Positions 1 to 12,037 are shown, counted from the stretch's first letter. The stretch is DNA of 64,000 bases from Sclerotinia nivalis (GCA_029531795.1 JAPEIS010000002.1:1736001-1800000), one strand, 5' to 3'. Program-made: numbers and translations. The notes: generated by a model from the sequence alone, not told the origin.

Positions 1-25
1 TGACCTCGATGGGTATAACTAGCTA

Positions 26-109
26 GATATTCTGGCTTTCTCAGGGGATATTATGGCCTTCCCAGAGGATATTATGGCCTTCCCAAGGGATATTCTGTCC
101 TTCTCAGGG
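26..109. repeat. Four tandem 21-bp units inside the LTR
   Basis: Units start at 26, 47, 68 and 89, each beginning GATATT and ending in CAGGG, CAGAG, CAAGG or CAGGG. The paired LTR has three units at 19852, 19873 and 19894. Copy-number change by slippage or recombination explains the whole length difference between the two LTRs. Confidence 0.85.
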
Positions 110-202
110 GTGCTAATGAGTTTGTTATAATATAACGATGGTTTTAATTCAAGGTATGATAGAATGAATCAATTAATCTATACTAGAGAATAACAAACTA
201 TA

Positions 203-228
203 AGTCCCCTACCCCACATTCCGGCCAC
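203..228. repeat. Left terminal inverted repeat of the pogo element
   Basis: Exact reverse complement of 1996-2021. TA precedes it at 201-202. Confidence 0.93.
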
Positions 229-274
229 CTCAAAAATATTATTATACGATTTTTAAACTTTAATAACTCAATAA

Positions 275-1880
275 CTATTCAACTTCAATTAAATTACCTG
301 TACCATCACTTTCTAAAATAATATTAGAATCATCTTCTTCAATTTCACGATCTCCAACCTCAATTTGAACATCCCTAATAATTCTAACCCCTGCAAACCT
401 CGAATTCGGATTTGTTTTTACCATACATCTTTTTTTAGATATAACCAAATCTAATCTATATTCTAATTGTTTTATTCGATTCTCTACCTCTAAAAAAGCA
501 TAATCTTTTATATCAAAACCTTTTGAGATCTTACGAAATAATAATCTTTGTATAGAAAAATCGATCTCTTTTTCTTGAATCATTATATAAACATATCTTC
601 GAAGATTAAATACTTTTTGAAGAGTTTTCCATAGAATAAAAGATGATTCTATATTCCATTAAAACTCAGGATCATTATCTAAAAGAGAATTGGATTGTAT
701 AACCTCTTGATTACTATTTTCAATCAAAAATCGATTAAAGAATGGTTTTGCCATATTTCTAGGCCAAAGATTATTAACTCTCCACCCAACTTTAATATTT
801 CTTACTGTTAATGCCTCTATTCTTGCTATATAATAGTAAGAAAGAAATACACACTTTCCAATTGATATAGAATCTAATAAAAGATACAATTAGTTGAATA
901 CATATCGATATACATTTTTGAGGGACAAAAAGATTAATAAATCGAATGATTGTAATACATATGACATATATAACAACAAGAATAAGAGATATATATTATT
1001 ATCAAAGCAAAGATTCATAAAGGGAATAGTTTCATGACTTCCGTATCCATCCAAAATGAATAATCTCGTTTTGTTAAAGAAGGAGGGAATTGTTAAAAGA
1101 ATAAAGACCTTTTCCAACCATTCCAAAGTAATTGCATCTATTATCCATCCATTTTCTGTAACAATAAAGTTCTATTCTTTATATAAAGTAAGATCTGTAA
1201 AGAACCATTATTGTTGAACGTTTTTTCCTTTGAAAATAACGAGTGGATTTAAGGCTTTGCCAATAACCGAAATGCATTCAATAAAAGATATCCAAATCCT
1301 CGAACCAAATTGTTTTTTTTTGAATAAATTTCTATTGTACACTTCCTACTACTAGCCCATTAAAGCCCTGACCTTCCATAATACCTGCCTCGTCCATATT
1401 CCATCTGTTTTCGGCCTTAATACCCTTGATTTCGGGAATATCAAAAAGACGAAACCATTTCTTAATAATATCAATATTAACACCTAAAACTCGTACAGAA
1501 TCAATCCTCCATTGCTTTTTCGTTCTAATAGTAGGATTCTTTTTCAAAAAATTGCACATCCATCGTTTTCCAAATGAAGGGTCCTCTCCTTTTATATAAA
1601 AGAGACGTTCCCCTATTTCTCGTATTTGACAATGAATTAGACTACTACTAAAAGCTTCTTGTACTAATATCCAATCGACCAATCAATTCTCCTAAATCGA
1701 AGCTATCTTTTGCTAACTTTGGGCACTTTTTTGATGGGATAAATAACCTTCAATTCGATCTTGAAGTATAGTACATGGAACACCATATTCCAAGGAAGCC
1801 TTTCGTATTGTAAGCCCATTTGCGATCGCTCCCAATGCCATTGCAATATCATCTTCGGTATATAATCTCTTTATAATGTA
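275..1880 (-). pseudogene. Fot1/pogo transposase (broken)
   Basis: Read from about 1880 downward. It begins with a psq-type helix-turn-helix (YTEDDIAMALGAI), followed by a CENP-B/Tc5-type HTH region near 1560-1680, then the DDE_1 catalytic domain. All three acidic positions are visible: NMDEAGIMEGQG (about 1370-1400), ILDGYGSH (about 1030-1060) and LQSFDL, the family's LQPLD (about 935-955). The C-terminal segment at 275-583 is rich in charged residues and has a leucine-heptad-like stretch. Several in-frame stops and frame breaks separate the open pieces (1332-1682, 890-1126, 659-889, 275-583). The likely start ATG is lost. The function of the family is cut-and-paste transposition at TA; this copy cannot encode an active enzyme. 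Damage is mostly G-to-A/C-to-T, as expected for RIP. Confidence 0.9.
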
Positions 1881-1995
1881 ATTAAAATAATATCAAAATT
1901 TCAAATCAATTGATTCAATGGTTGTTGAGTTATTAAAGTTTAAAAATTAAATATTATTATAGCGGTATGATTTTTGATGTGGCCGGAATGGGGGG

Positions 1996-2021
1996 GTGGC
2001 CGGAATGTGGGGTAGGGGACT
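1996..2021. repeat. Right terminal inverted repeat of the pogo element
   Basis: Exact reverse complement of 203-228. TA follows at 2022-2023. A second copy of its inner GGCCGGAATG word lies just inside at about 1981-1990. Confidence 0.93.
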
Positions 2022-2189
2022 TAGTACCAAATACAATAGAGTTGAGCCTTTTATGGTTCCCTCGGAGGGGACCAAAGCCCTAAGCGAATACAGGGTGAAA
2101 TAAATGAAATAATAACCTGAGGCATTTTGGTCCCTTCGGAGGGGACCAAAAGCCGAAAGAATGACCTAAGGCATTTAAGGCATAATAGG

Positions 2190-3250
2190 ATAATATGATC
2201 GTTATAGTTGAAAGGACGACAAATCTTTGAAAAATCTTTTATAAAACGTCGATAGAAATTAGCGAAACTAAGAAATCATTGTAAATCCTTTATATACAAA
2301 GGCAATTCCCAAGATATAATAATTGTGATCTTTTCTTGATCCATTTCGATACTTTCGGTTGTAATAATAAAACCCAAATACTTTATCTTTGTGGTTTCGA
2401 ATTCGCATTTGTTAATATCAATCTGTAATCCAGCGTCCATTAACTTTTGAATTACTTGACGGACATGCTCTTTATACTCTACCGGATTATCGGAGTAGAT
2501 TAAAACGTCATCGAGATACACAGTACAATACTTGTCCAATTCGTCGAAAAGCATATGATTGATATAATATTGGAACAATACAGATGTATTGCAAAGATCG
2601 AAAAGCATAACCAGAGATTCAAAAAGACCAAAACAAATAATGAATATAGTTTTCCATTCATCCCTTTCGACGATTCGCAATTTGTTGAACGCTGCAATGA
2701 TATCAAGCTTGATGTAAATTTTTGTATTGCAAAAAGTATTCAGTATTTCGCGAACAATAGATAATAGATAACGATTCTTTATAATAATGTTATTTAGTCC
2801 TCGATAATCTTGACAAATACGGACCCCCCCTCCCGGTTTAACAGCCAATAGCAAAGGAAAAGTACACTGCAATCTCGATTCCCGAATGAACCCTTTGGAA
2901 AGATTATTATCGAGCCATTTGCATATCATTACTAACTCCATTAGCGATAAAGGACGGTTTTTGAAATAAGATAGCTCTTTACCAAATATCAATTCAATTT
3001 TGTGATCCCAGATTCGATAAAGCGATAGCTTATCTGTATAATATAAAAGAAAGACAGGAAGTTTATCTTATAACTATATAGGAAGCTTTTGTTGTATTTG
3101 ATCATCACTAAGGGAAAATTTGCCAATTAAGAATTTGTCGATATCAGCCTCAAAGACCTTCCACAAATAGAGCGGCTTATAACAATCGTATACAAAATCA
3201 TGAAATTGTAATGAAATTCTAAAGAGCATCTCTATTATATTACTTTACTT
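2190..3250 (-). pseudogene. Gypsy-3 reverse transcriptase (truncated)
   Basis: The open piece 2276-2992 (238 codons) holds canonical Ty3/gypsy RT motifs in order: KPGGGVRICQDYRGLN, the RYLL block, IKLDIIAAFNKLRI, and the catalytic YLDDVLIYSDN. Upstream, about 3000-3250, the frame continues with the typical approach to RT (WDHKIELIFGKE) but has stops. Downstream, the thumb continues to about 2190 and then meets the LTR. RNase H and integrase are absent. The YxDD aspartates survive, but the gene is broken at both ends. Confidence 0.92.
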
Positions 3251-3399
3251 TTGTAAAATCGATCGAAAATCCCTTTCTGTAAACATCAAGAATAATATAA
3301 TTTGTTACAGATAATCTTGCTCAATAGCTTTCTATACAATATCTAATTCATTTCATATCAATCGAATAGCCCGAATATTATCTTATTGACAAAACAAAA

Positions 3400-3700
3400 C
3401 AAAACTAGAAACTTGCAATCAACGAATATCATCCATATTTGAACTTGTATTTTTGTAAATAAACATAGGGAGTTCTTCAATAGAAAACAAAAGCAAATGG
3501 TTTTTTGGATTGTGAATAAACCGACATCGATTTGCAATCTTTAAAATCGATTTTGGATATAGACAGTTAGGAATCATCTGTACTTGATTATTTGATTCTC
3601 TATAATGCTTTGTTCGATAATGATTTATACCAAACATTAGACCTTATTGAAATTTGAAATCAATAGAAGAATCGTCAGATTATAGTATGTAATCTTCGTT
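3400..3700 (-). pseudogene. Gypsy-3 protease/linker region (decayed)
   Basis: A 72-codon open piece (3419-3637) lies between the gag and RT in the place expected for retropepsin and its linker. No intact D-[ST]-G motif could be read, so the assignment rests on position only. Confidence 0.4.
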
Positions 3701-4499
3701 TAGTATCTTTTCGATAAAAGGTTTTTTATAAGAAGTTCCTTTAAAAACAGAAAGCGTTTGAATAGATAAACAATCGATATTGTCCTTTGGACAATCCTTG
3801 ATATATGGAGAACAGTATTTATAAACTGTATATTTAGCTTTTATATCAGGATTGATAAGGAATTTATTTAAAGATTCAATAATATCAATAATCTATTGTA
3901 AAATAACTTTTGCTAGATCCTTTTATTCCTTAATCAAAAATAGAATTGTTGGTATAATAACTGACTTTGAATTATAATACATCAAGCAATTGGAAGTGTA
4001 ATAGTTTGAAAAGAATGTTAAATTTATCTTTATCCAATTGATAATAGGATTATAACATTACAATTATAATAAGTCAAAGATTAACGATATCTTTAATGAA
4101 AGCTAAATGATATAAAAGAACCAATACTTATAATAATCCTTTATAGCGATTTCTATTACAAAATATTCTATAATTCTATCAACAATCTTTTCATCAACAA
4201 ATCGAAACTTGCAAGGATAAAATAAAAGTTGTATTTCAATATTGTATTTGAAAACAAAAGAACAATCAATAAAGATTTCCTCAAAGTATTTATTATCAAT
4301 AAGACTTGTAATAATAAAAGGGTTTTCATATACAAAGAATATAATAGTTTTAACAAATAAAGATTTGTTATTTATAAAGTTGAATTACAATAACTCATAT
4401 CTATCCATTCCTCGATTTACCTTCTTACTTTTAATATTCCTTCACAAACGATTTTTTATAGAAATTAGTCTTTTCCTTATTCAAAACTTTCCTTAACTG

Positions 4500-4740
4500 A
4501 ACTGAATATAAAGACAACCTTCTTTAGCTCGATATAGTTTTGTCATTGTATTTGATTCAAATATTGTTGACTTTGTACCCAATTACCAGTATATCCTTCT
4601 TGAAATCCATTGCGATTATTATTGAACCTATTGGTGTCTCGAAAAGCTGGAACAGTAGTACGTTGATCAAAGGCTAGATTAGTTGAAACAATAGTATTGT
4701 AATTGGAAAAGATATTAACAAAAGCTTATTTGCTAAAAAG
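4500..4740 (-). pseudogene. Gypsy-3 gag C-terminal, Asn/Gly-rich region
   Basis: Minus-strand reading gives an Asn/Arg/Gly/Gln-rich run (RFNNNRNGFQEGYTGNW), like the basic linker next to the nucleocapsid in gypsy Gag proteins. Stops lie on both sides and no zinc knuckle remains legible. Assigned by composition and position. Confidence 0.45.
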
Positions 4741-4989
4741 AAGATTATAGTTAATATTATAAATAATATAACAATCAATCTGAAAATAATCGATCCTATT
4801 ACAACAATTGCAAGAAACTATAAGATTAAATTTCTTTTTCTTATTTTGTTAATTCTTTTGTTATTGTCCTTTTTGTTTCATTATATCGAAATCTATAGGA
4901 TTATTATCAACAATAAATGCTTTATTAGAATTTTTGTTATAATACTCAGTATTATAAAGATTCTGACTTCAAATAGAGAATTTCTTTTA

Positions 4990-5860
4990 TCAATCATCAA
5001 TATTATCGGCTGTATAGGGATTCGAGTTATCAATAATCAAAATTCGAAAAGAGATTATAATTTTTTGCTTTATTGTATTAACAATTTCGCAATCGGATTT
5101 ATAACAAAAATTAACAAGATAAAACAATATAGAAAAGAAAACCAAAAAGAATTTTTTTGGATCTATAAAAAACTTATCGAATTTGAATGAAACTTCCTTT
5201 TCAATATCTACAGAGATATATAATTTGTTCAATTTGGCCAAAAACGAAACAGTAGAATCGAAACAAATAGGATCATCAATGAATCTAATAATATTTGTAA
5301 TATACTTTTATTGTGTTTGATTATCAAAAAGATTAATAGTATAGCTAATCTTTTTTTGTTCGAAAGCAAAAAGTTGTGAGTCGATTATCTAGTAGAGTTG
5401 CAAATCCAATTTCCAGGATTGATAGTTCTTTTGGCGAGCGAGAATATTAGATTTTTCGTTTTTAAAAACAGATAAGTTCTTTTGAGTTTGATAGGGAATA
5501 ATCGGTTTTTGATTAGTGACAATATTATCGGTATCCAGTTGAGCTTGTTTGCTAGTCAAAATGCGAAGAAGCCCAATATTTTCTGTTTTGAATTCCTCGA
5601 TCTTATTTGTTTGAATAGTGATATAGGTAGTTTGAATAGTAAAGCGATCTTCGATAATAAAGAAAATATAATTCAGATAAACAGTTTGTTTGTTAAAGTT
5701 AATAGTGAGGTTTGGTATTATTAAAGTATTCAATTCTGTTAGGATTTGTGTAATAGTAGATCATTGGCTGAAGACTCGTTGGATTTCGATATGAATTTTT
5801 TCGATAGAAGTAGAAGTCGTATTATCAGTAGATATAGAATCAGAAGTTATTGTAAAGAGA
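4990..5860 (-). pseudogene. Gypsy-3 gag (broken)
   Basis: Read from about 5860 down. It has a Ser/Thr-rich start, then a helical region (5389-5733) ending in YQSWKLDLQL, the conserved W-centred block of gypsy Gag. A second piece (4990-5241) follows with LAKLNKLYISVDIEKE and ends NPYTADNIDD. These match the usual order of a gypsy Gag capsid domain, which packages element RNA. Several TAG/TAA stops replace probable TGG or CAG/CAA codons. Small plus-strand open frames at 4846-5190 and 5482-5724 are antisense shadows. Confidence 0.75.
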
Positions 5861-5867
5861 ATTACAA

Positions 5868-6065
5868 TTGTACAAAAGTGATCGATAGAGAAGTTGCGAT
5901 TGTATAAAAGCAATCAAAAACAGATACAGAAGTATACGAATAAATATGATTGTATAGAAGCAATTAGAGATCAGAAGCTGTATAAAAGCAGATAAAAGAA
6001 TTGTGCAAAAGCAGATAAGAAACGCGATTGTACAAAAGCAAGCGAGTTATGATGGTGCGAAAGCA
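5868..6065. repeat. Interspersed ATTGTAYAAAAGCA-like motif
   Basis: About seven degenerate copies of a 13-14 bp word resembling ATTGTACAAAAGCA, spaced roughly 20-50 bp apart, in the leader upstream of gag. The LINE-T target word at 6240-6251 (GATTATATAGAAGTG in context) resembles it. Its function, if any, is unknown. Confidence 0.6.
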
Positions 6066-6239
6066 GCCGAAAACAGATACAGAAGTTTGCAGATGATTTG
6101 GCAAGATTAGATCATTTCGTAAAGTGATGGGGCCTTTGAAAGGGTAGTACAAACTATCACAGTGAGGGAAAAGGTATATATAGAGTTGATCTATTGTTGT
6201 ACTACGAGAAGGGGAAGAAGGTCAAGGAGGTGATCTGAT

Positions 6240-6251
6240 TATATAGAAGTG
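6240..6251. repeat. LINE-T boundary word, copy 1
   Basis: TATATAGAAGTG at the 3' end of LINE-T copy A. The same word recurs at 12038-12049 and 17907-17918. Consistent with a target-site duplication reused by the second insertion. Confidence 0.8.
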
Positions 6252-6265
6252 TGTGTGTGATATTT

Positions 6266-6320
6266 TTCGTCCGAGGCTCTATGCGAAGCACAGGCCTCAA
6301 ATTCCCAATTGGGACAAAGG
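6266..6320 (-). other. LINE-T 3'-terminal structured region, copy A
   Basis: The last ~55 nt of the element (minus strand) hold a stem closed by GAGGC/GCCTC and a perfect 12-bp palindrome TCCCAATTGGGA (6303-6314). Copy B keeps both (palindrome at 12109-12120) although the rest has diverged. A 3' recognition structure for the element's own RT is a reasonable inference. Confidence 0.55.
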
Positions 6321-6719
6321 ACGCCAAGGGAGGAAGGCCCCTGGGTTTCTAACTAGCTAATCTAAGTTTACTAGTATTATATATACTAAATGCTTCAACA
6401 GGGTTTATATGATTGCCGTTGTGTATTGAGTTAATCCCTTGGATAGATATTTCAGCTGTTCTTTACAATACAATTAGATCCCTCGATTCCTGATCTCCTT
6501 TCCTTTATTATCGCAATCAAGCTTTTTAGTATGTTTTGTTAATATAAAGTTTTTTTTTTTTTTTTTTTTAAAGCTTATACAAGCTCAATCGAACCAAAAC
6601 CTAATACCTTATATAAAGAGAACCCAAAATAAAATAAAATAAAAATAAAAATCAAAGTAATCCTTCAATCTATAAGTTGCACAAGGAATCGAGGATATAT
6701 ATTCTGATAGAATCTTGTA

Positions 6720-9700
6720 GATTTGAATCAAGTTGTTAGTTTTGCTGTTCCTTTTATACTTCTCAAGAGATAAAGGATAGCTTCAGATGGTGGCAACTTC
6801 GAAAGGGTTTTTTGAGCATTTCCAATTTTATAAAAGTAAAAATGAAAAAGGGATTTTCTTTTTCTATATGAATATAGTATATAAGTATCTTTGTGATTGA
6901 ATCGATCGTAATATATTGCGAAATCGCTATGTTGAGATCTAATTGTTAGGATGTATCTTAATATTGTTTGTTCAAAAGAAAGTATAATCAATTGATTGCT
7001 ATAAGTTATAAAAAGATCATTGTAATTTAATAGTATTATAATTGTTCATAATCTTGATTTTGTTAATTTAGTATTCGATTTAGCAATCCTTTTCAAGAAA
7101 ACAAGAATGCAAATAGAATCAGATGGGGATGAAAATGTTATTCCTTTTTTAACTGTTTTGTTTGTTGTTTTGTTTCCGGGGATATCTAAGTGCCCAGGAA
7201 TCTATCGAATTCGAATTGAATTAGGGCGGGTATATGACAAGCGAGGTCTGAGGGGCCAAGCTGTAGCTAACTTGCAGAATTCTTCGAATATAGATTGCAA
7301 GGATCCAATCGAATGAAAGTCTAAATGTATAGCAACCTTCAGATTATCCAAGAAAACCCAAAGGTTTGTAGCAAATCTAATTGAAGATAATTGAATTGCT
7401 ATCTAAGCATTTTTCAAAGTTACAACTGTTTCAGCATCGAAGACTTCAATATTATAGCCTAATAAGAAAATCTATTGATCTATTTGCAGATTGTATTGAT
7501 AAATCATTGATCCATTTCCTGTAGCATTATCCAAAACTTCGCTTTTCAAATCATTGGAGAAAATTTGTAGATCACTTTTTGGAATTGTAGATATAAACTT
7601 TTCGAAATCTTTAGCTGTTCGATTTTTCGAATGATTGAGAGGACTATTGATTTTGATTTCTGTAGTGATACGAAGTTCTTTGTTCTTTTAAGGGGGAAGT
7701 ACAATTGGATTAATATATTCGGTTTTTAGAAGAGCTAGGATAATTCTTGAAAATCTTGATTCGGTGGTTTTGATATTAGCTTTAGTTAGGATATTTTTGG
7801 TTCGAATTCGAAAAGGGTGTTTAGGGTCGAGCCGAGCCGTTCGGGCTGTAAAACTTTGGGATATCAGATTGAGTTTAATTTTAGAGGGCATTAGATTTGA
7901 TTCTTTGTATAAAACAATAATATTAGTTGTGTAGAATATAAAAAGGATTATTCGAGTATTAATTAGTATAATCTTATTCAAAAGTTTCAAATGTCTGTTC
8001 ATTTGATTCGAGGTTGTGAAGTTTCGATCTTGTTTTCTAGTTCGATTAGACTACTAGGTTTCGGTTGCAAAATAGCATTTCTTCAAAATACAGACAATAA
8101 TCGCTCTTTGAAGCAAAATTGATGGGATGTTTCGAGTTGTCCTTTCAAACGAATGCAAAGCATTCGTAATTATAAAGGCTTTAATTGTAAGGATTTGGAT
8201 ATAAAATTTAAAATTCAATTCTCTATCGAAATAGATTCCCAATTATCTCAGCGGATCTGGTTTCTCCGTTATTGAAAAATTTTCTGTATAAATAATAAGA
8301 CTTTCAATATCTTTCCTGAAGCCTTTGAAGAAATATATCAGTTCAAACTTTTTGGGATTGAAAGTGATCCCTTCAGATTTGCCCCAATCCAAAGCCTCCA
8401 GTATTTCAGATCGTAATTGATCACAATTAGATTATAAGCTTGAAGAAAAAGCTACTAATACAATATTATCTATATATTCAAATCTTCGAATAGGATTGTT
8501 TAATCAAAACAAAGGAGTTATATAAAATATAAAAAGGATAAGCGAAATTAAGGAGCCTTGTAGCAAACTATACTCAATATTAGTATTGAGCCTTGTTTCG
8601 CTGTCAAACCGAATACGAATTGATCGATTTGTCGAGAACAATTGTATCTATCGAACTAGATTGTCAGATCATTTTTGTTCTTTGAGTCGACGAACTAAAT
8701 GTTCTAGAAGAATAATATCAAAAGCATCTTTGATATCTATAATTAATAAAGTAGCTTTAGAACCTGAATTCAAGATCATTTCTATATTATGTATAAAACA
8801 AATTGTAAGATCTATCGATGAATGCAAAGGAAATGCTTCGAATTATTGCTTGACTAGTACTTTGAGGATTATAGTAATCCAAGATATCTTTTTAGCGATC
8901 AGACATTCGAGGCCTTTTCCTAATACCGAAAGTAGAGTTATTGGTTTATAGGATCTAGGGTTCGTATGATCTGATTTATTCGGTTTTGGGATAATAGCTA
9001 CAATCACTGATCGAAAGCATTCAGGGTGATAGTCTATTTCAAAACATTTTTGAAAAAGTTGTAGAATGTTAGATTCAATCTGTAGCTATATTAATTATAG
9101 TATTTTGATTGGGATCTTGTCTATATTAGAAGTTGTATTATCTGTACCGAGGATAGCAGTTTGAATATCTTAAATCGTAATTTCAGGAAATAAAATGGAA
9201 CAGGTAGAAACTATAAAAGAATTGAAAGGGATATCGCCAATTTCAATTGTATTTGTCAATAGATTATTGATGAATAGGTCTTTTTTAGCTTGAATGATTG
9301 TAGTAAGAGAGTGATCTAAAGAGTTTACTAAAGGAAGAGTTCGATATATTCCAATTGATTGATACCATTTTATCATTTTAAAGATATCCTTTATTTCTTT
9401 AATTGAATCAAGTTTAGATAATCAGAATTCCTTTTTCGTTTTCTTGATAGTCTTTCGAAGATTCTGTTTTGATTTTGTAAAGCTATTCGTTTGATTTTCC
9501 TGAATAGTTGTTCGATAGGCCTTATTTCATTATAGTTGATCTGTATTTCGGCTGAGTGATTTTTGAGCTGATTCTGTATATGCTAATTGTATCGATTGAG
9601 TGATATTCAAAGCTAGATTATCAAGATCAAAAATTGTAAATAAAGATTGAAGATTTAGATTTGTTAGGTTTTCTGTTAATAAAGTTGAAAAGAGCTTTTC

Positions 9701-10420
9701 ATTAAGTGTATTAATTCGTAATCTTCGGATTGGATCTTGGAATTTTGTATTTCAATTCAAAGTTGTTAATATAGATTTGTGATTGGAAATTGTATCAAGA
9801 TAAGGAGCGAGTGTTGTATTAGCTATATATGATTCTAAAAAGAATACAAGATCGAAAATACTATCCAAATCGTAAATAGCTTCACCGATTGTAGAAAGAA
9901 AATTGAAGGAATGATTATTTAGTCAATTTGTAAAAAGCTTTGTAAGATTAGAATATGTAGAACAAAAGGGATCTTATCTTGTATAATGGAGATTCAAATC
10001 CCTTATAAGGAATATAGAATTAAAAAAAGAAGAAGGTAAATTGAATAATTCTTTTATTGTTTGGTTTTCGTTTTGATTGTTTTTAGGAGTATTATAAATA
10101 TTAATAATTGTAAAAGTAAAACCAGTTATAGATTAAAGATATAAAAATAATAAATTCCGAAAAAAGATAAATCAAAGCTAATTAGCTCGAATGTTTGTTT
10201 TTTTGTAAGTATAAGATATTATTCGAAAACAGATTTCCTAGTTATCGAGTGATGTGAAAGTTTCGTAGACCGGATAGGATTTTGTAATTCGATGTGAGAT
10301 ATCTAAGAATATATAAGGTTCTTGAATCAGAATTATATCAATACAAGAATTATTAGCTAAAGAAAGTGCTAATTCATAAGAACGAGTATTTCTAGTTATA
10401 TTAGTTTGTAAAATGGTCAA
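6720..10420 (-). pseudogene. LINE-T copy A ORF2 (EN-RT-RNase H), broken
   Basis: Collinear with ORF2 of copy B. The endonuclease start is legible at 10238-10420 (ILQTNITRNT... IILIQEPYIF). The RT region lies near 7700-9100 and RNase H near 7050-7680, but both are interrupted by many stops. The plus-strand open frames at 7107-7316 and 8586-8951 are antisense to it. The family's role is to nick the target, copy the RNA in place and remove RNA from the hybrid; this copy cannot. Confidence 0.82.
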
Positions 10421-10559
10421 GGGTTTTGAAAATATTCTTAGATTATATATTAAACGGGATCGAAAAAGAAATGATTTCCAATATAATAAAACGATTGAAA
10501 AAGTTAATAAAGGATAGAATTAACAAAGATAGCATCTAAATAGTTCGAATTGGGATTGA

Positions 10560-11885
10560 AAGGATAATGAATTCTTCTATTAGAAAATCAACTTTTGAAG
10601 CTTTAAAGCATTTTGTATTAATGCAAATTCTAATTCTAACTATCTTTGATATTTTCTGGATAGTTTGCTTTTCTGTTTTGGATTTGGGGCCTTTGATGGT
10701 AAAACGAAAGAGGCACCCAGGATCATTTGCTGAATGAGATTCCCTGCAATGTAGGTATCTTGCTAGATAATCATAAATTGTATTGCATTTGGTAGAATGG
10801 TTTTTTTCTGTATGTTTGGTTGTATTGCAAATTCGGCACTTTTCAGAACGAAAACAAGTTCGAGTATTGTATTATTGAAAGTATCAAATACATTAGATTA
10901 TCTTGGATTTGAAAACGATTCGAAAGGTATTAATTATAATTTCTAGGATTCAAAAGTTCTTGAGAAGAACTATATATTGCAAAACTGGAAAGCTCAAAAA
11001 CTAAATAGAATAATATAAATTGGATTCTTTGCTTTGTATAGATTCAATTACTTGAATCGTTTATTGTTCTATATTATCGTTAATAATATCGAATATGATT
11101 TTCGATTCGACTGGAACGATGATCAATTATTGTGAATCTCCTAGGATTGTAACAATTCGTAGAATGTAATTCAATCGATAGGTAATCTATAATTATTGTT
11201 ATTCGATTTTGTAGGTTTCGAATACTTTTTCGATTATATTTGAAAGGTTTTCCAAAACTATTAAATCCTTTAGAGAATTCATACATAATACAAATCCAGT
11301 ATTTATTAATTGAATTTCTTTCAAAAGTTTTGTATTATTTCCTAATTGTCTTTTCAATACACTAAGAACAACAAAAGAACCAGCTTTTCGGACTAAATGA
11401 TCGAATCCGATACGAACAAAGAAACAAATGTCAGTTTTATTCGAGGTTTTGGGTTGGGCTTTGGATTGGTTTTTAATTTTTGAAATTATAAATTGTATAA
11501 TTGATAAAAGAATTATAGTTTTCTGAATATAAATAGAATTCTTGAGATATTGAATTATAAGAGTTTTTGCTTTTTGTTGAATAGGTTTGGGATTTGATTG
11601 AACAGGGAGAACAACAAAGGACTTATTAACTCGAAGAAAATAAGATCCATTGATATATATATCGAAATGTTTATTTGTAATAAAAGAAATATCGATGCAA
11701 AGTGCAATCAGAGGCTTACGAAATCGAACAGGGAGGACTCGAACTGCTTCGATATTCAGGTATTCGTTCTACAATAGAATAATGAGACTGAAGATCTATT
11801 AACCTTCGTTTGCTTTATTAGTAACAATATTGATTATATTAATCAAAGATTAAAAGAGAAAAGGGATTAGGGGGGTGGGAGGTAT
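10560..11885 (-). pseudogene. LINE-T copy A ORF1 (Gag-like), start codon lost
   Basis: Collinear with copy B ORF1. The position of B's start ATG (17753) corresponds here to ATA (plus TAT at 11883-11885), a G-to-A change typical of RIP. Only short open pieces remain, such as 11080-11286. Zinc-knuckle remnants lie around 10700-10880. Confidence 0.72.
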
Positions 11886-12037
11886 AATAGCGGAAACGTA
11901 TCCGTACAGCGCCTGCCGGGGCTGAAAAGTTTCGTTTTTAAATCCTATAGATAATAAGAACGATCGATTGATCAATAAAATGCGATAATAAACGCGTTTT
12001 TCGAAAAATTCAATTCTTTGACTGGCTATGCTTTGAC

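Larger units (their letters stand above)
203..2021 (-). mobile_element. Fot1/pogo-type DNA transposon
   Basis: A 1819-bp element with perfect 26-bp terminal inverted repeats (203-228 and 1996-2021, outermost bases AGTCCCCTACCCC) flanked by TA at 201-202 and 2022-2023. TA is the target duplication of the Tc1/mariner-pogo superfamily. Weaker inverted similarity continues inward to about 275 and 1925, so the repeats are some 75-95 bp in imperfect form. The right end repeats the word GGCCGGAATG (about 1981-1990 and 1999-2008). The element sits inside an LTR and encodes one decayed transposase on the minus strand. Confidence 0.93.
1..2173 (-). repeat. Gypsy-1 LTR, split by a pogo transposon
   Basis: Positions 1-200 and 2022-2173 align end to end with 19827-20157. 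Without the transposon this copy is 352 bp and the other is 331 bp. The difference is exactly one 21-bp unit: four units here (26-109), three there (19852-19914). Read on the minus strand it starts TGCCTTAGGTC; the plus-strand start TG at base 1 matches a TG-to-TA-mutated end in the other copy, but the true outer edge could lie left of the window. The sequence just right of it is an RT of a different gypsy element, so this is either a solo LTR or the 5' LTR of an element that runs leftward out of the window. Inferred, not proven. Confidence 0.72.
2174..6239 (-). mobile_element. Gypsy-3 retrotransposon remnant (gag-PR-RT)
   Basis: Minus-strand Ty3/gypsy body running from leader (about 6239-5860) through gag, nucleocapsid-like region, protease region and RT. 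It stops within the RT thumb (FLSFANFYRRFIKDFS at about 2200-2265) right at the LTR border at 2173; RNase H, integrase and 3' LTR are missing. Its gag is not the same as the gag at 19122-19740, so it is a different element from the one owning the LTR at 19827-20157. The stretches 3700-4500 and 4740-4990 are AT-rich, full of stops, and presumably decayed gag-pol; no motif was recognised there. The 5' side is broken by the LINE-T array. Confidence 0.8.
6252..12037 (-). mobile_element. LINE-T copy A (Tad1-like LINE, RIP-damaged)
   Basis: A roughly 5.8-kb non-LTR retrotransposon on the minus strand: 5'UTR (about 11890-12037), ORF1, ORF2 and a 3'UTR (6252-6720). It ends in a (CA)n tail (plus strand TGTGTGTGTG) after a GAGGC/GCCTC stem-loop. 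An internal A-run (plus-strand T-run 6550-6569) lies about 300 bp before the true 3' end. It is collinear with copy B along its whole length. It is more AT-rich than B and has more stops. Confidence 0.9.
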
